From contig JAAROD010000090.1 in NCBI GenBank assembly GCA_012274445.1, forward strand, positions 1,116,001 to 1,180,000: a stretch of DNA of 64,000 bases. The letters run 5' to 3'. Under the pieces are notes generated by a model. The model was not told the DNA's origin and did not search any database. It worked only from the letters and a program-made list of their open reading frames with translations. Every line of letters starts with the position of its first letter. Positions within the stretch are counted from its first letter, which is position 1. This document shows, one piece after another, positions 1 to 10,989 of the stretch. The stretch comes from Sclerotiophoma versabilis (taxonomy: Eukaryota; Ascomycota; Dothideomycetes; Pleosporales; Didymellaceae). The position numbers were made by a program, and so were the translations under genes.

Positions 1-1143
1 CGTTATATGCCCGTTGGTGGCGTTCGAATTGAAGACGATATTCTCATCACCTCCAAGGGCTATGAGAATCTTACCAAGGCACCGAAGGGCGACGCCATGT
101 TCGACATTATTCGAGGAAACACGTCAGTCTCTGATACCGTACAAAAACCAGCTGCTGTAAGCACACATGAGCCATCACTATTCCGCGCACCCGGATGCCC
201 ACTTCCGACCACGCGTCCAGGAGTACAACCAATCAAACGTGCAGCGACTATGCCAGACCGAACCACTCAGAATCAGCATAGCGGAAATGGTCGCCGTGAT
301 CACGGACTAAACTTCAGACGCTCCATGACGACCGATGAGCGTGTTCAGCATTGGCGGCAGTCATGCCAGCAGGCCTCGCTACAACACTCAGCACCTAGCC
401 AGGAGAAGCCTGTGACTATGTGTGGGACTTTCTGTGACAAGTTCGAGCATATCTTCGTTGGCGACGGTCGTCGTAGCCTACCTCCGCAAGCACAAGGGCT
501 ACCGAACTGCATGGACTGCGCTATTCTTGCCCAAACGCTGGACCGACTTCGACAAAATTTGTCAATGTCGAAGCACAGCTCTGTAACGCAGGCATGCAAC
601 CGACAAGACGTGCTCATGGGTCCTGCCTACAACTTCTTAGCGCCGCATACGGTGGATGCAGCGTTGAACACAAGACCTTTTGGGGTTAGTGCAGCACGGA
701 ATAAGAACACTATGTGCGCAGATGTATTGCAATTAGGCAACAATGTTTGCCGGATTCCTTCAGCACCGGAACAAAAGCCTCTTCAACAGATAAGAGCTAA
801 TCTCCCCGCTTCTTGTGCTTCATTGCCAGAGGACACGCGACCAACTTGCCCTCGTAACAAAGTTGTATTGCAAGATACCTTCGTTGTTCCCCATAGAGCT
901 TTCGATCACCCAGAACCAGAGCAATACTACCGGGACCATATACCATACGCACCACGGCGCTTAGACATAGACACATTAGGACAGCAAGATCCCGCACATG
1001 CCGTAGACTTGCGCTCATTGGGCAATTCAGAATACCCATCTGAGAGGTCACAAGTCTCCATACCTATCAGGACACGCCTGTCACGGCAGCAAAAACAGCG
1101 CCGACTGAGTAACTACACCGATGATCGTGACTGGATGCCATGA
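1..1143 (+). CDS. Xaa-Pro aminopeptidase (M24 family), 3' end only
   Basis: The frame is open from base 1, so the gene starts left of the window. The first residues ([21 protein letters not shown], then TKAPKG) match the C-terminal end of the pita-bread fold of fungal M24B metallopeptidases, which remove an N-terminal residue preceding proline. The metal-binding and catalytic core lies outside the window. After the family's usual end (about residue 35 here) the frame runs on for some 340 residues of hydrophilic, Arg/Gln/Pro-rich sequence with no recognised domain, ending in a TGA at 1141-1143. From memory, some Pleosporales members have long C-terminal tails, so the extension may be genuine, but a missed terminal intron or a lost stop cannot be excluded. 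The family call is firm; the tail is not. Confidence 0.8.
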   Translation, partial: RYMPVGGVRIEDDILITSKGYENLTKAPKGDAMFDIIRGNTSVSDTVQKPAAVSTHEPSLFRAPGCPLPTTRPGVQPIKRAATMPDRTTQNQHSGNGRRDHGLNFRRSMTTDERVQHWRQSCQQASLQHSAPSQEKPVTMCGTFCDKFEHIFVGDGRRSLPPQAQGLPNCMDCAILAQTLDRLRQNLSMSKHSSVTQACNRQDVLMGPAYNFLAPHTVDAALNTRPFGVSAARNKNTMCADVLQLGNNVCRIPSAPEQKPLQQIRANLPASCASLPEDTRPTCPRNKVVLQDTFVVPHRAFDHPEPEQYYRDHIPYAPRRLDIDTLGQQDPAHAVDLRSLGNSEYPSERSQVSIPIRTRLSRQQKQRRLSNYTDDRDWMP

Positions 1144-2197
1144 ATCATCAGTACCATCCAAACATGTTGCCTGTTATTCCACATCTGTACTACGTTTAGA
1201 ATATGATTATACGTTATAATGAACTACGATGAGTTCCGAGTCTAAAGACGTTTCATGTTCAGATGGCATCAATTTTAACGAATATTTACACTGATCTTTC
1301 AGGCTCGCCAAACCTTGACAGTCCACATGGACCTCACTCATTATTGCCTACGTCCCGCAATCTCAGTTCCCCGCCATATATCCATCACCAATGCATTTGC
1401 ATTAGATCTGCTCCTAAGAGCATTCACCGACATGCAGCTTCAAATTCCAGACACGAGAATGCATTGGAAATCTCACGGGCCGTCAAGCCCCTAGGTTCTT
1501 CTGCCTTTAGACAAACTCGTTTAATAACTTCTCTGGCTAGTTTGCATTTCTAGATCGTGCGGGGATGGGGGGGGGGGGGGCAATTAGAATGTCACGGATT
1601 ATAGTAGACAAGACACAATGAGAAATAGTAGAAGATAGAGGTTCTGTCGCAAGCGTAGAACATATGAATTGCTACCGAGGTAAGAGCGGGTTGAACCCCT
1701 CTCTGTAATGAAGGATATTTTAGCCTATGTTTCGGCATGCTTTCCGCCGATTCTGGTAGAAAGGCCTGACAGCAGGCTGATTAGGCAATACTTTGTGTCA
1801 GGCCGTTGGCTAAAAATTACAAGCATGTGGCCACAGGCCATCTCTGACTAGGTTAGTAGATACTAATCTCGCCGAGGGACTCGAAATTGAGTGAGTATTG
1901 CTTACTGTTTGGTTGCTCGATGTAGTGGGCTAGAGCTGTTGTCGGGCACTTTGTATGTATCAACTTAACAGTAAAGTGGAAGACTCTTAGAGGCACCTTA
2001 GGTGCTAGGTATACTAGTGGTAAATTAGTTGGTCGATTGATGGAATATATCTAAATGAGTGAATGTATATCCTTTAGTTGTATAAGCGGCGAGCAAGCAG
2101 CTAGTAGGCCGGTATTGGCCTGATCTAGATGACGAAAAAGAGCGGCCTAAAGACTAACAACTCATGGAATTCCCAATCCGAGAAGGCGTTGATCTTT
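1144..2197. other. Intergenic, no gene seen
   Basis: Only short unconvincing reading frames occur here. A 96-codon frame at 1263-1553 (+) has random composition and no recognisable domain. A run of 14 G lies at 1567-1580. The stretch up to about 1900 is mildly AT-rich, with scattered TAG/CTA triplets like those in the RIP-affected blocks. Confidence 0.5.
1567..1580. repeat. G14 homopolymer
   Basis: Fourteen consecutive G, one of three long G:C runs in the window (the others are at 12145-12164 and 30364-30381). Confidence 0.9.
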
Positions 2198-2633
2198 TCA
2201 GCAATCGCAGATAATGCCAGTGCCAGTGCAGGCCTGACATGCGTCATGCCAGGTGAAGTAGCACTCATTAAAGCCGATAACACCCATGTCAACGTTGCTA
2301 GCTAGGCAGTTCTCGCAGCCAATCGCAATTGAGTTACAGGAAGCCTGACGCCTGCTGAGAGTAGCCGGGTTCGTGAGCGTTTCGTCAGATAGTCCTTGCT
2401 CTTCGATATTGGCGTGGTATGCTTTAATCGTCTCTTCAGATGGTTTGCCCTAAACTCCTTTCCTTTCGAGATTAGCAGCACGGTTGTTAATCTGCTCTGG
2501 AGAAGGTGATGCTAGGCTATATAGGATTATTAGATGTTTGAGAGATAAACCAGATGTCACGTTATACATACACATTCAACGCATTAGCTGCTAGCACCAA
2601 AATGGACGTTACTGATACAAGAGAGAGCCTCAT
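2198..2633 (-). pseudogene. Small cysteine-rich secreted protein gene with one in-frame stop (effector-like)
   Basis: Exon 1 (2633-2572) starts at an ATG and encodes a textbook signal peptide (MRLSLVSVTSILVLAANALN). A GTATGT donor and TATATAG acceptor bound a 55-bp intron (2517-2571). Exon 2 (2516-2198) continues in phase to a TGA, giving a model of 126 codons. The last 50 or so residues hold eight cysteines, and an SRRQ just before the first cysteine looks like a Kex2-type processing site after a propeptide. A single TAG at 2450-2452 interrupts exon 2 where the context suggests an original CAG, a CpA-to-TpA change typical of RIP. I recognise no named family. Signal peptide, propeptide, size and cysteine density are those of fungal small secreted proteins, many of which act at the host interface; a host role is inference only. 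An AT-rich RIP-like patch lies about 1 kb away. Confidence 0.6.
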
Positions 2634-2879
2634 ATTTGAAGAGATCGAAGAAAGTTGATTGAGTCAAGGAAGTTCGGTGGAGATTTTTAAATCTGTACTC
2701 GTTTGTTTGGGTCAAGACGTAGAGGCAAACGAGCAAGCTTGTAACATTTTCCAATAGAGTACCATGGCAGCCATCCGGTCCGCTTCTTGATGATTACCAA
2801 CACGGCTCGATATCTGAGCTATCTGAGCTGTTCTGTCTTAACTAAAAAAAGAATAGCGCAATTGCCTTCTTCTGCCTGA

Positions 2880-3640
2880 TTAAGCTACTCAATTGGCCTT
2901 TGAATCAAGTGCCGGTAAAGCTATCCCTGTCCACTACCTGTGGTCCGTATATTGATTGCGTGTATATCAGGAGCCAGCTCCAGCCGCAGCGATAAGATAA
3001 ACCAAAATCGAAGCAAAAAATTCTCGATTCCAAGTCTATCAGCTAGAACAGTACTTTTACACGTAGTCAGAGATGGCCTGTTGCTAAATGCTCGTGATCG
3101 TCAGCCAGCGGCCTGATAATGTCCTCCTTTTTAACCACGCGCAGCCCCCAGCGCAAAGGGTTACCAAGTACTAGACCTACCAACAACTCTCCACATATTA
3201 CAGTCCACATTAGCCCCCATTCTGAGTCTTACTCACGTGGCGGTGCCTCATCTCCTCTGGGTCACGTGAGGGCTCTTTCTCGGAGCTGAGTCGGCCTGGC
3301 TGATACTGGCCCCGTGCGGTGAGCCGGTAGTCAACCAGCCACTGTAAATGTCTTCAGGCTCCAAACCCACGCACGTGGCAGCAATCAAGCGAGTATATGG
3401 TCAGTAGCCAGCTTTAGTCTGCTGCGCTACAACAAACCAAAAGGGAAGCAAAACTTGCTCAATTTCAAGTCTCTCAGCTGGAACAATACTTATTCACGTA
3501 GTCAGCGGCGGCCTACGGCCACGTGTTCGTGATATTTGGCCAGCGTCCTGGCAGTGTACTTCTTCTAGTGCGCAACTGGACCAACGCTCTCCCTGTCTTC
3601 TGCCTGTAATTCAGATATTGGTTGCGTGTACTGTTCCTGG
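2880..3640. repeat. Pair of diverged direct repeats
   Basis: A segment near 2955-3130 (AGCCAGCT, then AAACCAAAA, GAAGCAAAA, TCAGCTAGAACA, CACGTAGTCAG, GGCCTG) recurs, diverged, near 3398-3570 in the same order. A second motif (CCCTGTC, then ATATTGATTGCGTGTA) lies before the first copy near 2925-2965 and recurs after the second near 3590-3625. No coding sequence is evident. This may be remnants of a transposon or of two solo LTRs; the family is not identified. Confidence 0.5.
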
Positions 3641-3689
3641 TGCCTAACTGAACCTGACATATTTTGCTGCTCATTTCTTTTTATTTAAA

Positions 3690-4330
3690 GTGTTTCAAGA
3701 TTGGTCCATGTCTTAATAAGAGATTAAATTAAGATAGCTTAGATGCTCGTAGTACAAAGGGCTATTACTAGTACAGAGAGCAGCACTATAGAACATTTAC
3801 CTAATCTGTTGGACAGGACAAGAGTGCGCTTTCTAGTACAAGAGACTTAAACTACTTTTAAAAAGACTCTTATCTCTGCTTGTACGCAAGGAAGGTAGTA
3901 ACACTACTAGTTGTAGATATATAGTATAGTCTGAAGATGCATAAACAGTTACATATAGAGACACTACTCTTAGCATAGATTGTTGTAGAGTGTTTCTTGC
4001 TATCTAGGTAAGAAGAGCCTAGAGATACTTAGAAGACCCTCTTCGTCTTGATTTGGAAGAGCGCTAGGAGAATATAGTTCTAAGAAAGAATCTTACTTTA
4101 TTACATAAAAAATAGTCACAGTAACAGCTAGTAGAGCTAGACCTTTCTTGAGAACTTACACGATGCAGACTAGCTTTGCAGTAGACATAACTAGTAGCAA
4201 AGTTGATTGAGGTAACAAAAAAGACAACAGACACAGAGCTGCTAGCCAGAGGCGGCTAGCTATTTATAACAAACAGGTAAGCCTCTACAGTGAAAGAAAG
4301 AAAAGAAAAAAGACCGTCATTTAGGCAGAA
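3690..4330. other. AT-rich, RIP-like repeat remnant
   Basis: The base composition shifts here to AT-rich sequence dominated by CTA/TAG/TAA triplets, resembling the large isochore after 41.4 kb. No open frame survives. It is most simply a short remnant of a RIP-mutated transposable element, but no domain can be recognised. Confidence 0.4.
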
Positions 4331-4962
4331 GCGTTAGGTTTTAGTAGGTTGAAATACTCCTGGCTACTGCTACCTGTACTCCGGCTTTCAATAAGTCCAG
4401 GGTGTATCACCTTGTGGGATATATTTCACTAGATTGCGCAACTTGTACTTGGGAAACAAGGTCGTAACGTCTGCCTTCATCGGCACTGTCGAAGACAAGC
4501 CTTTTCCAATTGATGTTTGCAACTGTGATGAAATCATATTATGCGACGGGTAAGCTGCTTCGGTGCTATTCGATCGGATTGAAAGAATACTGTGCGATTG
4601 TAGAAGAAGGATGATATGTCTAAGTACAATGAGACAGTAACTTTGCTGTATGGTAAGAGTTTGAGTAACTTTGCTCTGGCGTTCATGGGATATTGTGGAA
4701 ATGTACAAGAATGCGGCACTAGCTTGGGTGATATTGAGGGCGCGATCCAAAGATTTAATGACGTTGGGTCGGTGAGTGATGTGAAGGAACCGTGCGGAAC
4801 GGATGGTCACGGCGCTGGAATCAGCCCGCACCGTGCCGAATTTGGGCCGACCAATACGAAGCCGCTTATCTACCCCGTACCTGTGCACCACGCGTGGGTA
4901 CAACGTCCATCACTCCTACGCCAATCTTTCGCTGGCGAAGATTGATTGGCACTCAGAATACA

Positions 4963-7307
4963 ATGGAAGCCGATGGAAACAACAATGCGGTGTCCAACTC
5001 AACGCAAAAGAGGCCTGCGCAGGACGCGCCTGAAACTTCGCGTTCGAAACGTGCAAAGTATGCCTCTGCAGCATGGTATGTTCACCAAGATCATGACCGA
5101 GCTCAAGACTAAGCTACAAAGTAATGAGTGCAAGCGTTGTAAGGTCAAGTGCATACGACTCGATGACAACGCCGACTGTCAACGGTGTTCGGTGATGAAT
5201 GTAGCATGCATTGTTGTTCCCACGGCTACACAAACTGCCAAGGAGAAAGACAGGAACAAGGAAAAGAACCAGATAGACGAGTGAGTGATTTCATACTCAA
5301 AATCAAACAAAGCTAATGAGGCTTCAGCTCCAGCTACAAGAAGTTGACAGAGGACGTCTCCTTCCTTAGACAACAACTAACCACCCTGATGGGTACTGTA
5401 GCAGCTCTGGCCGAGCGGCGAGACAGTCGATCCAACGCCATCACGGAGAACACACCGATTTCACAGCAGACAGCTAGTCCAGCACATACAAGTACTACGT
5501 CTCAGCGCACGGGGCCACCAAAGCAGCCTCAGTTCGCCGGACCAACTCGCGCTGCGTTCAGCCTCAATATTGTTGAGTCATCCCTAAATCGCATGGGCAT
5601 TCCATCAGATGTCCAAGATCCGGCATCGTCTATATCGTCACGAGACGCAACGCCAGAGCCTACAACAGCATTGGCTCAGAACTTGCTCCGGTCAGGAGTT
5701 GAGGGGCTACAGGACATAACAATTGACGAGATCAACAGGCTACTAGGAATCTATCAAGAAGAAGTAGCATGCGTGCATCCAATCATTGAGACGAAGGATC
5801 TGATCGTGGCAGCACCACAAATCATGGACATCGTGCGGCATCCGCGGCAACTAAGCGGACTACAAAGGGTAGGAAAGAAAGATACGCATATACTGAGACT
5901 GGCTGTTGCTACAGCTATTACACACGAGATACATGGTAAAAATCATTTGTCAGATCGACTAGTATCGGAAGTTGAGCAGGATGTCGGTAGAATCTCTAGT
6001 GAGACAGAAGTAGAGCTCAAGGACATACAAATCATGGGAATGCTGGTACGTCCTTCTCAGATAGCCCTGTCTTTTGGCTAACAGTGATCCAGAGTTTGTA
6101 CTTCTGCCATACTGAGGAGGAGTTATTTGCATGGCGGGCGATTGGCAGAGCCTGCCGTCAGGCCCTCGAGATGGGCTTGCACCGCAAGCAAAGCCTGCTT
6201 GATAACTTCAAAGAACCCGAAGAACGTAAGCTCGCAGTGCAGGTATTTTGGGTTGTCTACGAATTGGACCGAAGATGGAGCTTCGGGACCAGCTTGTCCT
6301 TTGCTCTTAACGATCGAGACATCGACACTCAACTACCAGAGCCAGGAAAAGCTTACCCCTATCTGAAGAGTATGGTGGCGTATGCGAGACTCTGCTCTAG
6401 AGTTTGGGAGGCGTTGCCGCCATACGGATCCCCACTACAAACGATACCAAAAGAGACAGAAGACTATCTTGACTTCATCACTTCCAATTGGCTCCTGTCC
6501 ATACCACAAGAACTGCAGTTTAGACATCCACGCCTTGGTCTTGCACCAAAATCGCAACCTCGGCTACCACATCGTTTGCGCACGCTGCTCTACCTCAGAG
6601 GAAACCACATGCGCACACTAATTCATCGGCATCACGTCCTCACTCCAGACAACATCAAGTCAGACATACAATCCGCCCGGCTAGTCGTTGACATCGCAAA
6701 AGACAGCATTCAGGTCCTGGTGCATCTCAATGAAACGAGTGACATCTACGCCCGTCAGCAGTGTGTGTACCACTATTACTTGCTCAGTGCGCTCGCCGTC
6801 CTGTTGCTTGCAGTATGCCATGCACCAAGCATGTTCGCCGAAGCAAGCAGGGAGTCTTTTGTATCAGCCGTCGAGCTGGTGAAGGGCTTTTCGCGTCATG
6901 GTACAGCTAGTCGTAGGCTCTGGAAGAGCATTCGTGGTCTCCTGCCTGTCCTCAAGTCGCTTGGACTCCACGGTGATGCAGGGACACAAGCAGGCAGTTC
7001 GACAGTAAGAGAAGTCGGGGAGTTAGCAACGACATCTGGTGTGCAGCAGCCGCAACAGCTTGACCCTACTACAACCGATATGCCCACCGTGTGGAGCGGA
7101 GAGGAATTGAACTTCGATACAAACCTGGGGTCGATGCCTGACATCTTCAATATTGGAGACGAGCTGATCGACCTATATGACGCATTTGGCACTGCTGCGA
7201 CCACGCAGCCTTTGCAGGTGGACCCTTCCGCAGACAATTTCGGTGAACAAGGTCTAAGCGTATGGGAGATCGGGGAGATATCACGACATTTCCAAGGCCT
7301 CATCTGA
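4963..7307 (+). CDS. Zn(II)2Cys6 fungal transcription factor
   Basis: Four exons: 4963-5075, 5122-5280, 5328-6045 and 6093-7307 (734 aa). Introns are 46, 47 and 47 bp with GTATGT, GTGAGT and GTACGT donors; the second acceptor could instead be 6 bp later (exon from 5334). Splicing intron 1 creates Cys38 from TG|T and completes C-x2-C-x6-C-x8-C-x2-C-x6-C (Cys 38, 41, 48, 57, 60, 67), the binuclear zinc cluster. A basic stretch (KRAK) precedes it and a coiled-coil-like segment (YKKLTEDVSFLRQQL) follows. The remainder matches the fungal-specific regulatory domain: IQIMGMLSLYFCHTEEELFA, ACRQALEMGLHR, SFALNDRDIDTQLPEP. It is a nuclear DNA-binding regulator. Three broken metabolic genes follow directly, suggesting it once controlled them. 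The start ATG is the first that gives a short N-terminus before the zinc cluster; all frames stay open. Confidence 0.9.
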
Positions 7308-7382
7308 TTCGATGTGGGTATGACCAGTCCGAATACTCTCGGCCCCTAAGTTTCATACAAATCGGCCACAACCATAGAATGG

Positions 7383-8193
7383 TTACAGGATTCCCTCTAC
7401 CTCTATTACATATGGAGCAATGGGTTGGAGACCTCTCGGTCGATTACGCGAAGATGTCTGCGTTCTGCACAGTGTGGTCGGCCACCTGATGATTCGATGG
7501 CAGTACATCAACGCCACCCATGTGTAGCAATTTCGGCGTAGTGAACGTGGCTCTCGACTTTCGTCTCGCGCAGCGTCTGATTGTTCGACGTGTTGGTGCC
7601 GCCCGACAAGCATGCGGCGTGAGCTTTACTGTTCTCATATACATGGAACAACAAAAATGTCGTCCACACTGTGTGTCTGGAAGGAGCCACAGTAGTGAAT
7701 GTAATATTCCCCAGAATTAACTCCTGGGAAACTACTTTTTGCTGGCACATGTGGAGTTGAATTGGCTGGCAGAGCGGCCAAAGCACTCCAGAAGGGTGCT
7801 GAGCTGTACAGCTTGGTACCAAAACTGTCCTGCAGATACTTCGCGCCACCATGATGGTCGAGATGCTTGTGTGTGACGATAAAGATCTTGACATCCTCGC
7901 CTTGGAATTCAAACATTCCCAGCATTAACATGATGCATCAGTCTTAGCCTGGTTGTTCGAGGCATCGATCACCCTCAACCAATCGGCGATCTCATACGCC
8001 CATGCTAAGACGCCGGTGTGGGCAACAAAGTCGAAATGGTCAAACACTTTGAAGGGTGCTACAAAGTCAGATGGCATCAAGAAGAGATGAGTGAATGCTT
8101 TCAATATATTAAAGCAGGCACAACTCCGTCTTGCCGTTTCGATGAGCTCTCCCAGGTTCGCAGTTTTGAATTCGATACAAGACTGACTTCTAG
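7383..8193 (-). pseudogene. Metallo-beta-lactamase-fold hydrolase, frameshifted pseudogene
   Basis: Reading leftward, three blocks in different frames follow the order of one fungal MBL-superfamily protein. The N-terminal block (about 8190-7932) includes VFDHFDFVAHTGVLAWAYEI. The next (7931-7635) holds the zinc-binding HxHxDH motif as THKHLDHHGG, then AKYLQDSFGTKLYSSAPFW. The last (about 7640-7383, in two frames) includes KVESHVHYAEIATHG, VDVLPSNHQVADHTVQNAD and QPIAPYV. At least three frame breaks separate them, plus a TAA at the end of the first block. Intact relatives are hydrolases binding two metal ions. The gene is divergent from the regulator's downstream side and next to the broken aldolase, so the two were probably neighbours in one cluster. 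The breaks are small indels rather than pure RIP. Confidence 0.8.
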
Positions 8194-8329
8194 AGCTCAG
8201 CTAGTTCCTGGACTATAAATCTCGCCTTTAACGCACCTAGCGAATGCGGGATGCATGCGGTTGTGTAGAATTTATATAGGTCACCGTTCATCATATTTAT
8301 ACTGCTAAACCCCGCGACCTAATAAGGTC

Positions 8330-9200
8330 TGTTCACGAAGATCTTGCTCCGCAACTTGTATCAAAGGAAGACCTTGGAAGTAACCACTGTATTTCGTTCC
8401 GACTGCCTCCCGGGTAGGTTATGCTTCCTCGTCAATTGTTACGGAAGGTACACTTCGTCCAGCCACAGCTGCATCTACCATGAGCTGGATCTGACAGCAA
8501 ATCCCAAGCAATACACACCACGCCACCATCGCGAGCAATGGTCAGTCTAACAGGCAGAATACCGTAATTTCCTAACAGCGCTACCTTCCTATTTCTCAGA
8601 GCAGCGCAGATCGCCTTGCCCTTACTTGAATTCAATACCAAGCTAGCAAAATTCTCATGCAAGACGTGGTCTTTATAGAAAACACAGAAGTTTTGTGTGG
8701 GCATATCAAGCGCATATCGCGAGGCTGTACAAAATCTGTGAGTGAGCGGCGAAGGGAACGCCTGGGTGCGCTTTGTGGATCTCTGCATGGATTGCAAAGG
8801 CCGCTACATCAATCAGCACAGATCGGTACTAACCTTTGTCAGCGTGCACTCACCGTAAATCAGCCCCCTGTCCTTCTCGCCCTTGACAAATTTCTAACTA
8901 TGATCCGATCGGGTCAGGCCCTCATCCTTCATCATCGAAAAGTACATGCCAAATGGATCGCCCAGAAGCTTGTCGAATCAACCCGGTCGCGAAGTGTGAT
9001 ATGACCTCCCACGCCTTCTGCAAGTCCATGTCTAGCGAATACTCAGTCGGCGAGGGCGAGATGATGTTTTAGGTATATAAACGCTCTTCATAATGATCAG
9101 AGAATGTGGGTGGATTCTCGGCTTCGTCGACGTAGGCTAGGATTGGGTCACCACTCGTGTATTGCTTCTCTATTCCAAGCGCATATAAGGGCTAGGGCTC
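8330..9200 (-). pseudogene. Class II aldolase/adducin-domain enzyme, pseudogene
   Basis: On the - strand from about 9190, blocks in shifting frames read EKQYTSGDPILAYVDEAENP, TFSDHYEERLYT, VFARHGLAEGVGGHITLRD, FGMYFSMMKDEGLTRSDH, then from 8797 FCVFYKDHVLHENFASLVL, GKAICAALRNRKVALLGNYG, and CCQIQLMVDAAVAGRSVPSV near 8430. That order matches fungal class II aldolase/adducin-head proteins, zinc enzymes that cleave or epimerise sugar phosphates or act on related hydroxy-acids. GHIT and the FYKDH block are where the family's metal histidines and acid lie. Several frameshifts and stops (for instance TGA before VFARHG and TAA near 8395) make it non-functional. It lies head-to-tail with the lactamase-fold pseudogene, about 140 bp apart. 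Confidence 0.8.
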
Positions 9201-9539
9201 AATAATCTCGCTTGATAGGACGACTGAAGACGAGATGATTCAGAAGTCTCTGGTATGTGTTCAGGCAGTAGCTCTGTGCCAGTCGAAGGCATCCAAGTCA
9301 AAATGTCAGATTGAAAGGCGTTCTTATCCATAGGTACGACTCACCTTTGACATGCGCAAACTACCAGTCCGATACTCACAAGTCAGCTTTCCGGGGCTTC
9401 GTTAATTCGGGCAATAGCTCCTCCAGTTTTCGATGACCTTCATTATCGACTCTGCAGAATAGGGATGCAAGAGCTAGCTGTGGTTGTTTCCGATCACGTG
9501 CTCGGAATTGGTGAGCATTCCGACAAGCCTGCCCTGATT

Positions 9540-10989
9540 GGCTGTGCGACTGCACTTTGACCAATCAAGAGATCTGCCGCCGAATCAACACATCTTTTGT
9601 TGGCCGCTCATCATGAATCATGCACACACTACATTGCCAAGGCTTCGAAATCGTTTTCACCTGAAAGAGTACGACCACAATACTGTTCTTTCGGTCCTCT
9701 ATAAACGTACGAAATGTCAAGATCCCAGCGACTAATTGTTGCAAAGTAATCGGTCCAGGTTGGCTTTTGCCAGCAATTACCCTTGGTTTTAATATCTGCT
9801 CTATCGTCACTGCGTTTGTACACACCCATGTCCAAGCATGTGCTGTGCGCTTTCGCTTGGCATCTTCGAGGCCAGCGTCATGCCGGGATGCGCTTACTGT
9901 CTTTCCTGTTGGTATTGCCATGCTAAATTGACATTTCGTCTTGGACTCTGAATGCTTATAAGTAAGCTGAGATGTCAGGATTGTTACTCGCATCACTAAT
10001 GATTCTAGCCCCATTTTCCGGTGCTTGTCCTGAAGCTCTCGCATTTCGGCTCCTTCCATGGCTGGTAGACATGTGTACTTCGTCGTCGATAAGCTTCAAG
10101 GTCACTGACACACTCTAGAATTTTCGCCATTGAAGGTATCTTGACGATCGGTGTCGCACTGGTTGCCTCTATCACCTTAACCGACCGTCCAGAGACGGCC
10201 CGTTGGCTCGATGAGGAGCAGAAACAGCTTGCAATAGACCAAATCAAGTCTGAACGTCTTTCTCAGTCCGCCCTTCTCAATAAGTTCGACGTCACCAACC
10301 TAAAGCGCGGTTTCGCCAATCCAATCACCCTGTCTGCCTCTTTGGTCTTCCTCCTCAATAACATCACCGTCCTGGGCATCTCTTTCTTTCTCCCCACAAT
10401 CATTTGCATAGTTTGCCCTGACCGTACGACTGCCCAACAACAGCTCCTCACCGTACCACCCTATCCTGTTAGCGCCTTCTTTATCCTCGTCATCCCGACG
10501 CTCAGCTGGCGCTACAGTTACCACCAGACCTTCATTGCGATTACAGGCCCGACCATCGTCATTGGCTATACTATCTCTCTCACAACCTTAAACGCAAATA
10601 TCCGCTATGCAGCCTTTTCTCTCTGCGCAAGCACATCCTCCGCGCTTGGCGTGATGCGCAACGCACAGGTCAGTGCAAACGTAATCTCCGATTCATCACT
10701 CAACATAACGATTGGGACAAACGCCATGTTTGGCTACGTTGGTGCGTTGATTGCTACATGAGCGTTTCTGCCAACGGACACGCTGAGGTATTCGATTGGA
10801 AACAATATTATCCTAGCTTGCGCGGTTGCATGGACAACAACAGCCATTGTGACACTGCTTCGGATGACGTACGACAAAAAGACAAGGGGCGAAAGGGAAT
10901 CAGCGACGGGAGATGAAATTGCAGTGCTGCCACAGGAGGAGGTGCAGGATCTGGAGTGTGAGCACCCGGAATGGAGATGGAAGCCTTGA
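9540..10989 (+). pseudogene. MFS transporter (anion:cation symporter, Dal5-like), pseudogene
   Basis: Fragments in order on the + strand: YDHNTVLSVLY near 9670, GWLLPAITLGFNICSIVTAF near 9758-9817, LGIFEASVMPGCAYCLSCWY near 9855-9915, LLLASLMILAPFSGACPEAL near 9982-10041, then a long open block from about 10117. That block reads IFAIEGILTIGVALVASITL, then TDRPETARWLDEEQKQLAIDQ and several hydrophobic helices. The RPETARWL block is the central-loop signature of ACS-family permeases, plasma-membrane uptake systems for organic anions, vitamins or allantoate-like solutes. Upstream are several frameshifts. At 10759-10761 a TGA replaces an expected Trp, after which the same frame continues (LRYSIGN, VQDLECEHPEWRWKP) to its own stop at 10987-10989. 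A lost intron boundary near 10068-10116 is possible. The substrate cannot be inferred. Confidence 0.8.

Noticed and set aside
4388..4903. 171-codon - strand frame and overlapping + frames upstream of the zinc-cluster regulator
   Set aside because: No domain, competing frames on both strands, and it occupies the regulator's promoter position.
9565..10059. 164-codon - strand frame
   Set aside because: Entirely antisense to recognisable MFS transporter sequence on the + strand.
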